Positions 25,085 through 34,304 are shown, numbered from the stretch's first letter. The stretch: 64,000 nt of DNA from Bacillus sp. es.036 (GCF_002563635.1 NZ_PDIZ01000001.1:3534001-3598000), one strand, 5' to 3'. The notes: a model not told the origin generated them from the sequence alone. Translations and numbers: made by a program.

Positions 25085-26944
25085 ATGCTCGGAGCTTTAC
25101 AACGCATTGGTAAGTCATTGATGCTTCCGATTGCCGTACTTCCGGCTGCAGCCTTGCTACTAAGGTTGGGACATCCTGATTTTTTTGACTTACCCTTCGT
25201 AGCTGCAGCAGGAAAAGCGATATTTGATAACCTTGCCCTTATCTTTGCAATCGGGGTTGCAATCGGGTTTTCAAAAGATAGTAATGGTGCTGCTGGTTTA
25301 GCTGGTGCTATCGGCTATCTGGTGCTTACACAAGGAACACTTGCGATTGATGAAAACATTAATATGGCTATTTTAGGAGGGATTCTCTCAGGTGTAGTGG
25401 CCGGATTACTTTATAACCGGTTCCATGATATCAAACTACCAACATGGCTTGGATTTTTTGGTGGAAGGCGCTTTGTGCCAATCGTAACAGCTACTGCTAT
25501 GATCCTGTTAGCTGGTATTTTCGGTTTTGTGTGGCCACCTATTCAAGATGCAATCAACGCCCTTGGAGAATGGATTATCGGTGCAGGAGCATTAGGTGTC
25601 GGTGTATTTGGGTTCTTAAATAGACTTCTCATTCCATTTGGCTTACATCACGTTTTAAATAGTTTTCTATGGTTTGTTTTCGGTGAGTATAATGGCGCAA
25701 CAGGAGATCTGAATCGATTCTTTGCAGAGGATCCTTCTGCCGGAATTTTCATGGCTGGCTTCTTCCCGATCATGATGTTCGGGCTACCTGCAGCGTGTTT
25801 TGCGATGATTGCTGCGGCTAAAAAAGACAGAAGAGCTGAAGTAAGCGGAATGTTAATCGGTATTGCGTTTGCATCGTTCTTAACAGGTATTACTGAACCG
25901 ATTGAATTCGCCTTCATGTTCTTATCACCTTTATTATATGGGATTCACGCTCTTTTAACAGCTAGCTCAATGGTCCTCGCTTACGTTCTAGACATCCACC
26001 ATGGATTTGGCTTCTCTGCCGGCGCAATTGACTTTTTCCTTAACTATGGACTAGCACAGAAAGCAGGACTATTACTTGTTATTGGTTTGATTTACGGAGT
26101 CATTTACTTTGTGGTCTTCTACTTCTTAATAAAAAAATTAAACTTAAAAACACCTGGTCGAGAAGACGAAGATATGTCCATAGAAGCGCCTTCTCCTTCT
26201 GAAGGTGACAAATACGATGTGATGGCTGGACATTTTATTCGCAGCATTGGCGGCATCGATAACATTTCATCCATCGATAACTGCACAACAAGACTTCGTT
26301 TACAAATGAATGATATGTCAAAAGTAGATGAAGCAGAATTAAAGCGTTATGGGGCTCGAGGCGTCGTCAAAGTGAATAATCGTAACCTACAAATTATCGT
26401 CGGAACAGATGTTGAATTTGTGGCGGATGCAATGCGGGGCACACGCTCAACTCCTTCTAAAGAGACTACTAACGCTAGAACATTAACAAAAACGATAGCA
26501 GATCAAGCGTTTATTATGCCAGTTAAAGGAAAGATTATTCCATTGAAAGAAGTTCCAGATGAAGTCTTTTCTGCAGGAATGATGGGGGATGGTTTCGCCA
26601 TTCTTCCTGAAGACGGCCATTTTGTTTCGCCTGTTGACGGCGAAGTAATAAGCGTATTCCCTACAAAGCATGCAGTCGGTATCAAATCTGAAAGTGGAGT
26701 CGAAATATTGATACATGTCGGCATCGATACGGTCAATTTAAAAGGCGAAGGGTTTACGACTCATGTAAATGAAGGAGACACAATCAAGAGAGGGGATAAT
26801 CTAATGACTGTTGATTTAAGTAGCCTCAGACGTACTGTACCATCTCTTGCCACTCCAGTCATTTTCACAAACTTACAAACGTTAAAAATTAAAAAGACAG
26901 GAAACATTCCTCAAGGCGATAGCGGGATCATTTCAATTGATTAA
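25085..26944 (+). CDS. nagE: N-acetylglucosamine-specific PTS enzyme IICBA
   Basis: 619-residue fused phosphotransferase transporter that imports and phosphorylates N-acetylglucosamine. Domains in order: EIIC (about 1-360, some 10 membrane segments, glucose/GlcNAc type with the ITEPIEFAFMFLSP motif), EIIB (about 380-455, phosphocysteine C400 in NCTTRLRL) and EIIA (about 475-619, phosphohistidine H544 in EILIHVGIDTV). The IICBA order matches E. coli NagE, whereas B. subtilis NagP lacks EIIA. Specificity for GlcNAc rests on the divergent nagAB-nagR operon and shared NagR sites. ATG at 25085; RBS AAAGGGG. Confidence 0.92.
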   Translation: MLGALQRIGKSLMLPIAVLPAAALLLRLGHPDFFDLPFVAAAGKAIFDNLALIFAIGVAIGFSKDSNGAAGLAGAIGYLVLTQGTLAIDENINMAILGGILSGVVAGLLYNRFHDIKLPTWLGFFGGRRFVPIVTATAMILLAGIFGFVWPPIQDAINALGEWIIGAGALGVGVFGFLNRLLIPFGLHHVLNSFLWFVFGEYNGATGDLNRFFAEDPSAGIFMAGFFPIMMFGLPAACFAMIAAAKKDRRAEVSGMLIGIAFASFLTGITEPIEFAFMFLSPLLYGIHALLTASSMVLAYVLDIHHGFGFSAGAIDFFLNYGLAQKAGLLLVIGLIYGVIYFVVFYFLIKKLNLKTPGREDEDMSIEAPSPSEGDKYDVMAGHFIRSIGGIDNISSIDNCTTRLRLQMNDMSKVDEAELKRYGARGVVKVNNRNLQIIVGTDVEFVADAMRGTRSTPSKETTNARTLTKTIADQAFIMPVKGKIIPLKEVPDEVFSAGMMGDGFAILPEDGHFVSPVDGEVISVFPTKHAVGIKSESGVEILIHVGIDTVNLKGEGFTTHVNEGDTIKRGDNLMTVDLSSLRRTVPSLATPVIFTNLQTLKIKKTGNIPQGDSGIISID

Positions 26945-26959
26945 TCGCTAGAAAATGAA

Positions 26960-26990
26960 GAAAGGCAGCGGATATTCCGCTGCCTTTCGT
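26960..26990. terminator. Bidirectional terminator between the PTS gene and the ParR-like gene
   Basis: 13-bp perfect stem GAAAGGCAGCGGA/TCCGCTGCCTTTC with loop TAT, between the convergent genes. Confidence 0.9.
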
Positions 26991-26991
26991 T

Positions 26992-27552
26992 TTATTTATT
27001 CATTTTATCAAGAAATCCGCCGAGCAAATCATCTACGCTCTCTTCTTCCTCTTCTTCAACCGCGGAGCTTTGCTCTTGTTTTGCCTGATCCCAATCAAAA
27101 TTCATTAGATCATCATCAGACATCTGTGGTAAAGCCTCAACAGGTTCTGGTGCTTCTCTCTGGACTGCTCTTTCTTCCTGCAAATAAAGTGCCTGATCAA
27201 TATCAATCGAGTTACTGTTAAATGATGCAAGAAGAGATGCAGCGCGTACAGGATCTGATAAAATTTGGTAAACGATGTTTCCAAGAAGCGCTTCTGAATG
27301 CTCATGTTTTAACCAATCCCTTTGGGCTTTGCTTAATCCCTTGGGCAAAGGTACAGTAATCGCATCATTATCGCGTCTGATCGTTTGCGTGACACCATCT
27401 AAAACATACTCCGCAATGCGGCTTGAGAAGTTCCGTTTTTCTTCCTCTTTTAACTTCTGCAGCTGCTTTAGAATATGATCAGGTGTATCAGAAGGAAGGC
27501 GAAAAGTGATCGCCTGTCCTCTCTGTAACCCCGTCATCCCCGCCTTTTTCAT
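26992..27552 (-). CDS. ParR-like DNA-binding adaptor of an actin-type partition system
   Basis: 186-residue protein directly after a ParM-like actin gene (12-bp gap). The N-terminal half (GQAITFRLPSDTPDHILKQLQKLKEEEKRNFSSRIAEYVLDGV) resembles a ribbon-helix-helix DNA-binding domain, RLPSDTP being the beta strand; the C-terminal half is acidic and unstructured-looking (EEEEEESVDDLLGGFLDKMNK), with a terminal amphipathic segment as in ParR tails that contact the filament. The call rests on gene order, RHH-like start and acidic tail rather than on strong sequence identity. ATG at 27552 follows AGGG at 7 nt; TTG at 27555 is an alternative. Confidence 0.72.
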   Translation of the reverse strand: MKKAGMTGLQRGQAITFRLPSDTPDHILKQLQKLKEEEKRNFSSRIAEYVLDGVTQTIRRDNDAITVPLPKGLSKAQRDWLKHEHSEALLGNIVYQILSDPVRAASLLASFNSNSIDIDQALYLQEERAVQREAPEPVEALPQMSDDDLMNFDWDQAKQEQSSAVEEEEEESVDDLLGGFLDKMNK

Positions 27553-27564
27553 CAAATCACCCTA

Positions 27565-28752
27565 CTAGTTTTTGACCTTGTTCTTTTCTTCTTTCTTATC
27601 TTGGTGCTGAGGCTTGCTATTTTTACGAGTGAAGTCAGAGATGAGCTTGTAGTAAGCATTCGACATCATCCAGATGCTTTCTTTCTCATCTTCAAAGAAA
27701 TCAATGTTGTACCCATCAAGGTTATTGTTCAACGTTTTAAGGTAATCTTTCAATACAATTGAACCGCCGCCAACGAAATAGCAGATTTCAGATTGAGAGT
27801 TCTTCTGCCATACGTTACGAAGGTGACGATATTGTTTCTTTGCAAGCTCCAAGAGAATACGATCTGTAATATCATGAACGCTTGTACGACTTCCGCGGAC
27901 CATAATGTGATTACGATCGTTCTTCTTCGTAATAATATCTACAACATCACGACGGCTATCGAGTTCTACTCCGTGCTTCGAGCGAATTTCTTCACGAATG
28001 GCTTCAAGCGACTCAGCGACGCCAAGGTTAAAGCCCTGTGCCTTATCATCGTCGACATTACGGTTTTTAATAACCGCGATATCGGTAGAAAGACCACCAA
28101 TGTCTTGAATTAAAATTCGCTTGTCGATCAAATCTTTATTAATGATATTTAAGTCGCTATCCATAACAAGGTTAATGTAAGCTGCAAATCCTTCAGGATA
28201 AACTTTCACTTCATCAAATTTAATATTTACTTTCTTACCTTGATATTTCGGTGTTACAAGAAACTCTACCTGGTGCACAGATCCAAGAAGTCTTGAACGA
28301 TAACCAACGTCTTTTCCTTCTTTTACTTCACGAAGCGGAAGACCTGTACCAAGCGTGTAATTGGCATCAATCACGCCGTTTTGGTTTTTGAAATTCGCTG
28401 AGTTCTTTGGATCAACTGCATCTAAAGCTAGAGAAGCAAACAGCATGACTAGTGTTTGGTCTTCTTCTGACTTTGCACTTCCAGGATCTAATTCAGTCGG
28501 GTTGTCACTCTTTGTTGCTAGATTACCAACTCGGTAGATCGCATTGTTATCCTTCAAAGCAGGGGAGTGAACGCGAATGTGAATACCGTCAAGCGGATCT
28601 TTCGTATCCAATTCTTCAATTCCAATAACCGGGCGATCTTCTATATCTCTTGCAATCACATTTGGTATGTATAGGTCAGATTCGATTTTTCCATAGATTC
28701 CTTTTAGTGAGTCGTTACCTACATCGACTGCTGCAATTCTTGAATTACTCAT
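27565..28752 (-). CDS. ParM/Alp-type actin-like ATPase
   Basis: 395-residue actin-fold ATPase. MSNSRIAAVDVGNDSLKGIYG is the phosphate-1 loop, RILIQDIGGLSTDIAVIKN the phosphate-2 loop, and ICYFVGGGSIVLKDYL the adenosine loop of actin/Hsp70-like ATPases. These proteins form filaments that push plasmid copies apart when capped by ParR bound to a centromere. ATG at 28752 follows AAGGATGG; an upstream ATG at 28773 overlaps that site. The downstream gene is ParR-like, and the upstream region is rich in GTNTAC repeats. It lies between nag and mqo genes, so the cassette is chromosomal. It is not MreB, whose sequence is quite different. Confidence 0.85.
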   Translation of the reverse strand: MSNSRIAAVDVGNDSLKGIYGKIESDLYIPNVIARDIEDRPVIGIEELDTKDPLDGIHIRVHSPALKDNNAIYRVGNLATKSDNPTELDPGSAKSEEDQTLVMLFASLALDAVDPKNSANFKNQNGVIDANYTLGTGLPLREVKEGKDVGYRSRLLGSVHQVEFLVTPKYQGKKVNIKFDEVKVYPEGFAAYINLVMDSDLNIINKDLIDKRILIQDIGGLSTDIAVIKNRNVDDDKAQGFNLGVAESLEAIREEIRSKHGVELDSRRDVVDIITKKNDRNHIMVRGSRTSVHDITDRILLELAKKQYRHLRNVWQKNSQSEICYFVGGGSIVLKDYLKTLNNNLDGYNIDFFEDEKESIWMMSNAYYKLISDFTRKNSKPQHQDKKEEKNKVKN

Positions 28753-28808
28753 AAAAATAATCCATCCTTTCATATTTAAAATCTAGTATTTCTACTATTA
28801 CATTAAAA

Positions 28809-28835
28809 TTTATAGAATTTTTCAACCGAAGTCAA
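28809..28835 (-). promoter_or_regulatory. Candidate promoter of the actin-partition operon
   Basis: On the minus strand, TTGACT (28835-28830), a 15-bp spacer and TATAAA (28814-28809), placed between the iteron region and the actin-like gene. The spacer is short, so the strength is uncertain. Confidence 0.4.
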
Positions 28836-28850
28836 TGAGCCATTCTATCT

Positions 28851-29035
28851 AGTTTACAATTATGTTTACAAGTACACAAAAACGTGTACACGTAAACATA
28901 AATTGTATACATGTACACGTTTTTGTACGCATATTGATATAAAGGCATGTGTACGTATTTGTATACTTGTGTACATAAAAAGTTTACAAGTATACAAAAA
29001 TGTATTCTTGTAAACAAAATTCGTACACATACATT
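28851..29035. repeat. Iteron region, candidate centromere (parC-like) of the actin-partition cassette
   Basis: About 185 bp with roughly 15 copies of a GTNTAC/GTAYAC/GTAAAC hexamer in both orientations. Two longer direct copies at 28864-28886 and 28982-29004 share 20 of 23 bases (core GTTTACAAGTA, then ACAAAAA). It lies immediately upstream of the actin-like gene, the position of parC in parMRC systems. A minus-strand reading frame across it is a by-product of the repeats. Confidence 0.75.
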
Positions 29036-29163
29036 TTTTCTATTCAGATTTTGTTTTAGCTACTTCCTTACATTCTTACTCTTACTCTCTTGTTAACAAA
29101 GATAGTTAAAAGGATGGACCAATTAGAATAACTAGTTTATTAATTTGAAATCTATTGATAAGA

Positions 29164-29192
29164 AAAAGACTACACGAGAGGTAGTCTTTTTA
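29164..29192. terminator. Hairpin with flanking A/T tracts
   Basis: AAAAAGACTAC / GTAGTCTTTTT with a 7-nt loop. On the minus strand it is a good terminator for the DUF4190 gene. Confidence 0.75.
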
Positions 29193-29274
29193 AGAAGTTT
29201 ATATAAAAGGGGGTACATGAAAAAAACGACTCCTGCCCAAAACCATATTTTCAAACCTAACGTAACAAAGCCTG

Positions 29275-29475
29275 TTACACTGCTATAGCAAATCCTTTCT
29301 TAACCGGGTTTTTCTTGCCGATTACCCCAAAAATGATGGCCAGAATAGCCAATGGATAAGGAATTAGAGGAATTAAAAAGAGGACAAGGCCGATAATGCC
29401 CAATACCATTGAGGATACAGCTAGACCATTACTGCTACTCTCTGGTTGAGGTGCTGTATTTACGTTACCTTCCAT
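29275..29475 (-). pseudogene. DUF4190-like small membrane protein, probably truncated by a frameshift
   Basis: 66-residue frame starting at ATG 29475 (RBS AAAGGGGGAATT). It has a polar N-terminus and one long hydrophobic segment (GLAVSSMVLGIIGLVLFLIP...ILAIIFGVIG), then KKNPVKKGFAIAV and a stop. DUF4190 proteins usually continue with a second transmembrane helix after the KGxAIAG turn. Here the next frame continues as SVTGFVTLGLKIWFWAGV (about 29230-29285 on the minus strand); adding one G at about 29287 would join the two and restore AIAGVTGF. So the gene looks like a one-base deletion, either real or a sequencing error. Confidence 0.55.
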
Positions 29476-29613
29476 ATCAAATTCCCCCTTTTGAACCTGT
29501 TTTATTTTCATAATTGAATGTATTTGAATAATGAGCAGTTTATTACAAAAAAGAAGCATGTAGCAGTTTCTTTACGCCACACGCTCCCATTTTTTTCTAT
29601 ATCTTCGCAGTGA

Positions 29614-31113
29614 TCAGCTATAAACAGGCTCGCCTTCATTAAGGCCAAGGGTCTGTGCAATTAAGTGATTAATTTCCTTGAATAGATCTGGATTCTCTTC
29701 TAAAGCATATCCATGTGATGGGATCATTTCTTTAATTTTAGGCTCCCATTCTTGTAGGTATTCAGGGAAACATCTTTCAAAAACCTCTAACATCACATGT
29801 ACAGCAGTGGATGCACCTGGTGATGCACCAAGTAGCGCTGCAATTGAGCCATCTGAAGCCGTAACCACCTCTGTACCGAATTGAAGCGTTCCTTTGCCCT
29901 GTTTTTCCGTATCCTTTATAACTTGTACACGCTGTCCAGCTACAACAATATCCCAGTCTTCCTTTTGGGCTGTCGGAATAAATTCACGCAATTCTTCTAT
30001 GCGCTTATCCTCGGATAACATTACTTGTTGGACAAGGTATTTCGTTAATCCCATTTCCTTAACGCCAGCAGCCATCATCGTTAATACATTATTAGGCTTT
30101 ACAGAACTAATTAAATCCATATTTGAACCAGTTTTAAGAAATTTAGGTGAAAATCCTGCAAATGGACCAAATAATAGGCTCTTTTTATTATCAATGAACC
30201 TTGTATCAAGATGAGGAACAGACATTGGAGGCGCTCCCACTTTCGCTTTGCCATAAACCTTACCATGATGCTTTTCAATCACTTCAGGATTATTGCAGAC
30301 CATGAACAGTCCACTTACTGGAAAGCCGCCAATTTGTTTTGATTCGGGTATACCGGTTTTTTGGAGCAATGGAAGGCTACCGCCCCCTCCTCCAATAAAG
30401 ACAAAGTCTGCGGTATGGAATTCTAAATTATCGTTAGCCATATCTTTTACTTTTACTTCCCACATGCCTTCTTTCGTACGTTTAATATCCTCTACGCTAC
30501 TCTTATAGTGAATGTCTACATTCTCGCGTTCTAAGTGCTCAAACATGAGACGGGTTAATGCCCCGAAATTCACATCTGTACCAGAATCGATTTTTGTCGC
30601 AGCCATCGGTTCATCCGACGGACGACCTTCCATAATAAGTGGAATCCATTCCTTAAGTTTTTCAGGGTCCTCAGAAAGTTCCATGCCCTGAAACAGAGGA
30701 TTTTCTGACAACGCTTCCAAACGCTTTTTCAAAAACTTTACGTTATCTTCTCCAAAAACCAGACTCATATGGGGTAATGGTCTAATGAATTGTTGTGGAT
30801 TGTGGATTAAGCCTTTGTTAACGAAATAAGACCAGAACTGTTTAGAGAGCTGGAACTGCTCGTTAATCTTGACCGCCTTGCTAATATCAATTGATCCGTC
30901 CGCTTTTTCAGACGTATAGTTTAGTTCGCATAGAGCAGAATGACCTGTCCCTGCATTATTCCATTCGTTCGAGCTTTCTTCTCCTGCACTTCCAAGTTTC
31001 TCAAAGACTTTAACATTCCATTCAGGTGCTAATTCTTTTAATAAAGATCCCAAAGTTGCACTCATGACTCCAGCACCAATTAAGATAATATCTTTTGTTT
31101 GATTCTTGCTCAT
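29614..31113 (-). CDS. mqo: Malate:quinone oxidoreductase
   Basis: FAD-dependent peripheral membrane enzyme that oxidises malate to oxaloacetate and passes electrons to quinone. 499 residues, as usual. [18 protein letters not shown] is the N-terminal FAD motif; EEKLGS-type and [16 protein letters not shown] segments, [15 protein letters not shown] and the C-terminal [16 protein letters not shown] are characteristic of Mqo. ATG at 31113 follows AAGGAAGGG; an upstream frame start at 31203 has no site. It is monocistronic. It complements or replaces NAD-malate dehydrogenase in the TCA cycle. Confidence 0.95.
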   Translation of the reverse strand: MSKNQTKDIILIGAGVMSATLGSLLKELAPEWNVKVFEKLGSAGEESSNEWNNAGTGHSALCELNYTSEKADGSIDISKAVKINEQFQLSKQFWSYFVNKGLIHNPQQFIRPLPHMSLVFGEDNVKFLKKRLEALSENPLFQGMELSEDPEKLKEWIPLIMEGRPSDEPMAATKIDSGTDVNFGALTRLMFEHLERENVDIHYKSSVEDIKRTKEGMWEVKVKDMANDNLEFHTADFVFIGGGGGSLPLLQKTGIPESKQIGGFPVSGLFMVCNNPEVIEKHHGKVYGKAKVGAPPMSVPHLDTRFIDNKKSLLFGPFAGFSPKFLKTGSNMDLISSVKPNNVLTMMAAGVKEMGLTKYLVQQVMLSEDKRIEELREFIPTAQKEDWDIVVAGQRVQVIKDTEKQGKGTLQFGTEVVTASDGSIAALLGASPGASTAVHVMLEVFERCFPEYLQEWEPKIKEMIPSHGYALEENPDLFKEINHLIAQTLGLNEGEPVYS

Positions 31114-31595
31114 GATACCCTTCCTTGTCTCATTTATTTGTAATAAAAAGAATAGGCGCTCATGCTCAGATGTCATAAAAAGCAAGGCGACACTTAGGTA
31201 CACAACATGTTCTATCCTAATTATACCTTATCATAGACAATTGTTATAATTGTAGAAAAAATAACAGATAATCTGATGCATTCTTACTAATTTTTACACA
31301 TTATTAACTAGTAAAATGGTGAAAATAAAGATGGATAAGAAACCAAAGTAGAAATCAGACCAGTTAAATAGGACATTTTAGTATGCTTCCCCATCCACCT
31401 AGTGTACAGACACTTTTGTTTCGATATGAGGCTCTATTAACATAAATCGACTCGTTCTCTTGCACTTTTCGTATAATACTATTAAAGTATATATCGGTTG
31501 AAACCGAGTCTAACTTGCGATAGATCAGACGGAAACTTTTTTACTTTTTAATTTTGGGAATTGTTTTTCCCTTAAGGAAAGGGTTTAGATATAAA
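31114..31595. other. 482-bp divergent intergenic region between mqo and dus
   Basis: No open frame with a ribosome-binding site and no stable long hairpin were seen. A TATAAT at 31472-31477 (plus strand) and the reverse of TATAAT at 31220-31225 (minus strand) are likely -10 elements of dus and mqo; neither has a good -35. The sequence is AT-rich otherwise. Confidence 0.5.
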
Positions 31596-32594
31596 ATGAA
31601 AGAGAATTTTTGGAAAGAGTTGCCACGGCCGTTTTTTGTTCTGGCTCCAATGGAAGCTGTGACAGATGTCGTTTTTAGACATGTCGTGAGCGAAGCAGCA
31701 AGACCTGACGTATTTTTTACAGAGTTTACAAATTCGGAAAGCTACTGCCATCCGAGAGGAAAAGACAGCTTACGAGGAAGACTGACGTTTACGGAAGATG
31801 AACAACCAATCGTCGCTCATATTTGGGGAGACAAGCCTGAATACTTCCGTGAAATGAGTATTGGTATGGCAGAAATGGGGTATCGTGGAGTTGATATTAA
31901 CATGGGCTGTCCTGCTCCTAATGTTGCACCAAAAGGAAAAGGATGCGGACTGATTCGTCGTCCTGATGTTGCAGCAGAAATCATCCAGGCAGCAAAAGCA
32001 GGAGGGCTACCCGTGAGTGTAAAGACTCGTCTCGGTTACACAGAAGTAGAAGAATGGCGCCACTGGCTGAGGCACCTTCTGGAACAGGATATTGTGAATC
32101 TTTCCATCCATCTCCGTACGAAGAAAGAAATGAGCGATGTTGATGCTCACTGGGAGCTCATTCCAGAGATTAAGAAACTTCGTGACGAAGTTGCCCCTGA
32201 TACGCTGCTGACGATCAACGGAGATATTCCAGACCGTCAAAAGGGACTTGAACTTGTAGAGAAATACGGAGTAGACGGAGTTATGATCGGACGAGGAATC
32301 TTCCATAACCCGTTTGCTTTTGAAAAAAAGAAAAAAGAGCATACGAGTGAGGAATTGCTTGATCTGCTGAGACTTCAGCTCGACCTTCATGATAAATATG
32401 ATAAAGAACTCGAGCCACGCATCTACAAAGCGCTTCCCCGTTTCTTTAAAATTTACGTTCGCGGCTTTCGCGGAGCAAGTGAATTGAGAAATCAACTGAT
32501 GAATACAAAATCTACAGATGAAGCACGTGCTCTTCTCGATGAGTTTATAGAGAACAATGGTTTAAAGGGCCAGAATGGTTTTACGGTTTCTTGA
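31596..32594 (+). CDS. dus: tRNA-dihydrouridine synthase family protein
   Basis: 332-residue FMN-dependent TIM-barrel enzyme that reduces uridine in the tRNA D-loop. [13 protein letters not shown] is the FMN-binding start, [21 protein letters not shown] carries the catalytic cysteine (C of GKGCGL), [15 protein letters not shown] and the phosphate-binding [15 protein letters not shown] follow. ATG at 31596 is preferred because homologues begin here, although its AAGGAAAGGG is 12 nt away; TTG at 31554 is an alternative. It is a single gene, distinct from the Dus near the ribosomal-protein/ctsR region of other Bacilli. Confidence 0.9.
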   Translation: MKENFWKELPRPFFVLAPMEAVTDVVFRHVVSEAARPDVFFTEFTNSESYCHPRGKDSLRGRLTFTEDEQPIVAHIWGDKPEYFREMSIGMAEMGYRGVDINMGCPAPNVAPKGKGCGLIRRPDVAAEIIQAAKAGGLPVSVKTRLGYTEVEEWRHWLRHLLEQDIVNLSIHLRTKKEMSDVDAHWELIPEIKKLRDEVAPDTLLTINGDIPDRQKGLELVEKYGVDGVMIGRGIFHNPFAFEKKKKEHTSEELLDLLRLQLDLHDKYDKELEPRIYKALPRFFKIYVRGFRGASELRNQLMNTKSTDEARALLDEFIENNGLKGQNGFTVS

Positions 32595-32628
32595 GTTAAA
32601 TTGGTTCGTAAAAATTTAGGTTCTTTAA

Positions 32629-32668
32629 AAGAGAGAAAGGCCAATCGCGCTTTTCTCTCTTTTTTTAT
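32629..32668 (+). terminator. Terminator of the dus gene
   Basis: AAAGAGAGAAA ... TTTTCTCTCTTT stem with loop GGCCAATCGCGC, followed by T7. Confidence 0.75.
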
Positions 32669-32681
32669 CGTTATTTAAGCA

Positions 32682-32724
32682 AAAAAGCATTGGTAAACAA
32701 TTAAGCTTCCAAATGCTTTTATTA
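32682..32724 (-). terminator. Terminator of the YiaAB gene
   Basis: On the minus strand, AAAAGCATTTGG pairs with CCAATGCTTTTTT with one mismatch; the T run follows. It ends about 20 bp after the gene. Confidence 0.6.
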
Positions 32725-32742
32725 TTTTAGCTCTACTGACTA

Positions 32743-33207
32743 TTAATCTCTATCTCTAGCCACTTGAGTATCTCGAATATTTTTTTGAATCGTGATGGCC
32801 GCAAATAGACTAAGAACAAATGACATACCATAGAATCCTTTTTCACTTAAAATAATACTTCCAGCGTTATAAAGTCCGATTGCCATCAAGCCAATGGCTA
32901 CAATAACCGCTAACCAACTAAGGCCATAATAAATGCCCGAAACAGGGATATCCTCTTCCTTATCTCTCACGGCTTTTTGCAGGGACACAGCTGCATACAG
33001 GCCGAATACCAATACGGCGAAGTAATACCCCTTCTCATTAAGTTCCATGGCGGCATTAAACAGGCCAATAAGATAAGCAGAAACACCGATCACCAAAGCG
33101 GTCCAACTTGCCCCTTTAAACGCAGCAGTCGGTTCACCTTCTTTCCTTTCCACCTTGATCTTTTTTTCATTCGACTCCATTAACGGATTTTCATTCATAT
33201 CAGGCAT
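32743..33207 (-). CDS. YiaA/YiaB-family inner membrane protein
   Basis: 154-residue membrane protein with two tandem YiaAB two-helix units (about 35-80 and 93-148); the units share the pattern WTALVIGVSAYLIGLFNAAMELNEKGYYF and WLAVIVAIGLMAIGLYNAGSIILSEKGFY. The N-terminus is a charged cytoplasmic tail. ATG at 33207; RBS GAAGGAGG. The function of the family is unknown; this is a duplicated-domain member as in E. coli YiaA. Confidence 0.85.
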   Translation of the reverse strand: MPDMNENPLMESNEKKIKVERKEGEPTAAFKGASWTALVIGVSAYLIGLFNAAMELNEKGYYFAVLVFGLYAAVSLQKAVRDKEEDIPVSGIYYGLSWLAVIVAIGLMAIGLYNAGSIILSEKGFYGMSFVLSLFAAITIQKNIRDTQVARDRD

Positions 33208-33375
33208 TAGACGCCTCCTTCTACTTTATTCAATTTATAAGTTTCCTATAAAAACCATTATAGCAATTTCCCACAAATTGTCTTTATTAAAATTGAAGGA
33301 TTGATGTATTGATTAACCATATGATCATACTGAAGAACACCAACTCATCCATCACAGCTTTAAAATAAGAGAGAA

Positions 33376-33412
33376 AAGGGCCCAGATCATGGTTGTGATC
33401 CGGGCCCTTTAG
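33376..33412 (-). terminator. Terminator downstream of rlmH
   Basis: Long GC-rich stem AAAGGGCCC.GATCA / TGATC.GGGCCCTTT, 15 bp with one mismatch, with T-rich tails on the minus strand (CTTTTCTCTC). Confidence 0.8.
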
Positions 33413-33471
33413 AATTAAATAAAAGTTTCCTAGTCTACTGTTTCATATGTGATATCTATTTCATACCGCAT

Positions 33472-33951
33472 TTACTTATGATACGGTTCCCCTCGATTAA
33501 TCTTAAACGCTCGATACACCTGCTCCACCAAAATAAGCCGCATTAGCTGATGAGGAAATGTCATTTTGGAAAAAGAAAGCGTATCGTTTGCTCGTTGGAG
33601 AACCTCATTACTTAATCCAAGTGATCCACCAATGACGAAGGCAATTTTGCTTTTCCCGTATGTCGCTAACTGATCAAGCTCTCGAGCAAGTTGCTCAGAT
33701 GTTTTCATTTTTCCGTTTATGGCAAGAGCAATGACGTGTGCATCCGATGGAATCTTAGATAAAATTCGATCCCCTTCTGCTTTTTTCACCTGGATCATTT
33801 CCGTCTCACTTAAATTTTCTGGTGCTTTTTCATCAGGAACTTCAATCACGTCGACTTTAGCGAAAGGCCCTAATCGCTTTGTGTATTCTTCAATTCCCTG
33901 TTTCAAATATTTCTCTTTCAGCTTTCCTACCGTTACAATACTAATATTCAA
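33472..33951 (-). CDS. rlmH: 23S rRNA (pseudouridine-1915-N3)-methyltransferase RlmH
   Basis: 159-residue SPOUT methyltransferase acting on helix 69 of 23S rRNA in assembled ribosomes. [53 protein letters not shown] (SAM knot) and [30 protein letters not shown] (C-terminal active site) are the family hallmarks. The start is TTG at 33951, 7 nt after AGGTGGGG. It lies downstream of htrC and the CxxH/CxxC gene as in other Bacilli. Confidence 0.95.
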   Translation of the reverse strand: MNISIVTVGKLKEKYLKQGIEEYTKRLGPFAKVDVIEVPDEKAPENLSETEMIQVKKAEGDRILSKIPSDAHVIALAINGKMKTSEQLARELDQLATYGKSKIAFVIGGSLGLSNEVLQRANDTLSFSKMTFPHQLMRLILVEQVYRAFKINRGEPYHK

Positions 33952-33954
33952 AAG

Positions 33955-34045
33955 TTATCCCCACCTGTGTATCATTTTGTAAGTCCACAGCAAATAAACA
34001 GGTTATCCACAGATTCTATCCACATATACACATTTTTCATCCACA
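33955..34045 (+). promoter_or_regulatory. DnaA-box cluster between rlmH and the CxxH/CxxC gene
   Basis: One perfect DnaA box TTATCCACA (34003-34011) and three with one mismatch: TTATCCCCA (33955-33963), CTATCCACA (34016-34024) and TCATCCACA (34037-34045), all in the same orientation within 91 bp. A fifth, inverted TGTGGACAA lies at 34109-34117. Confidence 0.65.
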
Positions 34046-34060
34046 TATCGTGACCGAATA

Positions 34061-34225
34061 TTAGTTCGACACCATATATGTTGCGTTATTTTTACAATAC
34101 TCACATTCTGTGGACAACTTTTCTGTGTCATTTTCCACTTTCTCTAGTACAGGAAACTGTCCTGTTTCATCTACAGCCACATCAAGAGCCAGCTCTACAT
34201 GTTCTTCACAACAATAAATTTTCAT
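34061..34225 (-). CDS. CxxH/CxxC micro-protein (BA_5709 family)
   Basis: 54-residue protein starting MKIYCCEEHVELALD and ending with CEYCKNNATYMVSN; CxxH (C6, H9) and CxxC (C41, C44) could bind one zinc ion. Small CxxH/CxxC proteins of the BA_5709 family are encoded between htrC and rlmH in many Bacilli, which supports this call. ATG at 34225 has AAAGGAG with 7-nt spacing. Function unknown. Confidence 0.82.
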   Translation of the reverse strand: MKIYCCEEHVELALDVAVDETGQFPVLEKVENDTEKLSTECEYCKNNATYMVSN

Positions 34226-34275
34226 ACAATCGCTCCTTTCTAATTATGTCGTTTCTAAGGTGTTTTTCCAAAAGG

Positions 34276-34301
34276 AAACAGGAGAGTTTCCTCCCCTGTT
34301 A
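34276..34301 (-). terminator. Terminator of htrC
   Basis: AACAGGRGAG/CTCYCCTGTT hairpin (34277-34286 with 34291-34300, one wobble pair), followed on the minus strand by TCCTTTT. Confidence 0.6.
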
Positions 34302-34304
34302 TGG

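Noticed and set aside
28832-29017. Minus-strand open frame of 61 codons across the iteron region
   Set aside because: Its composition (runs of Tyr/Val/Thr-Cys) is the direct translation of GTNTAC repeats; it has no ribosome-binding site.
29217-29288. Plus-strand 23-codon frame after GGGGGTAC
   Set aside because: The SD-start spacing is only 3 nt, and the frame lies antisense to the predicted second helix of the DUF4190 gene.
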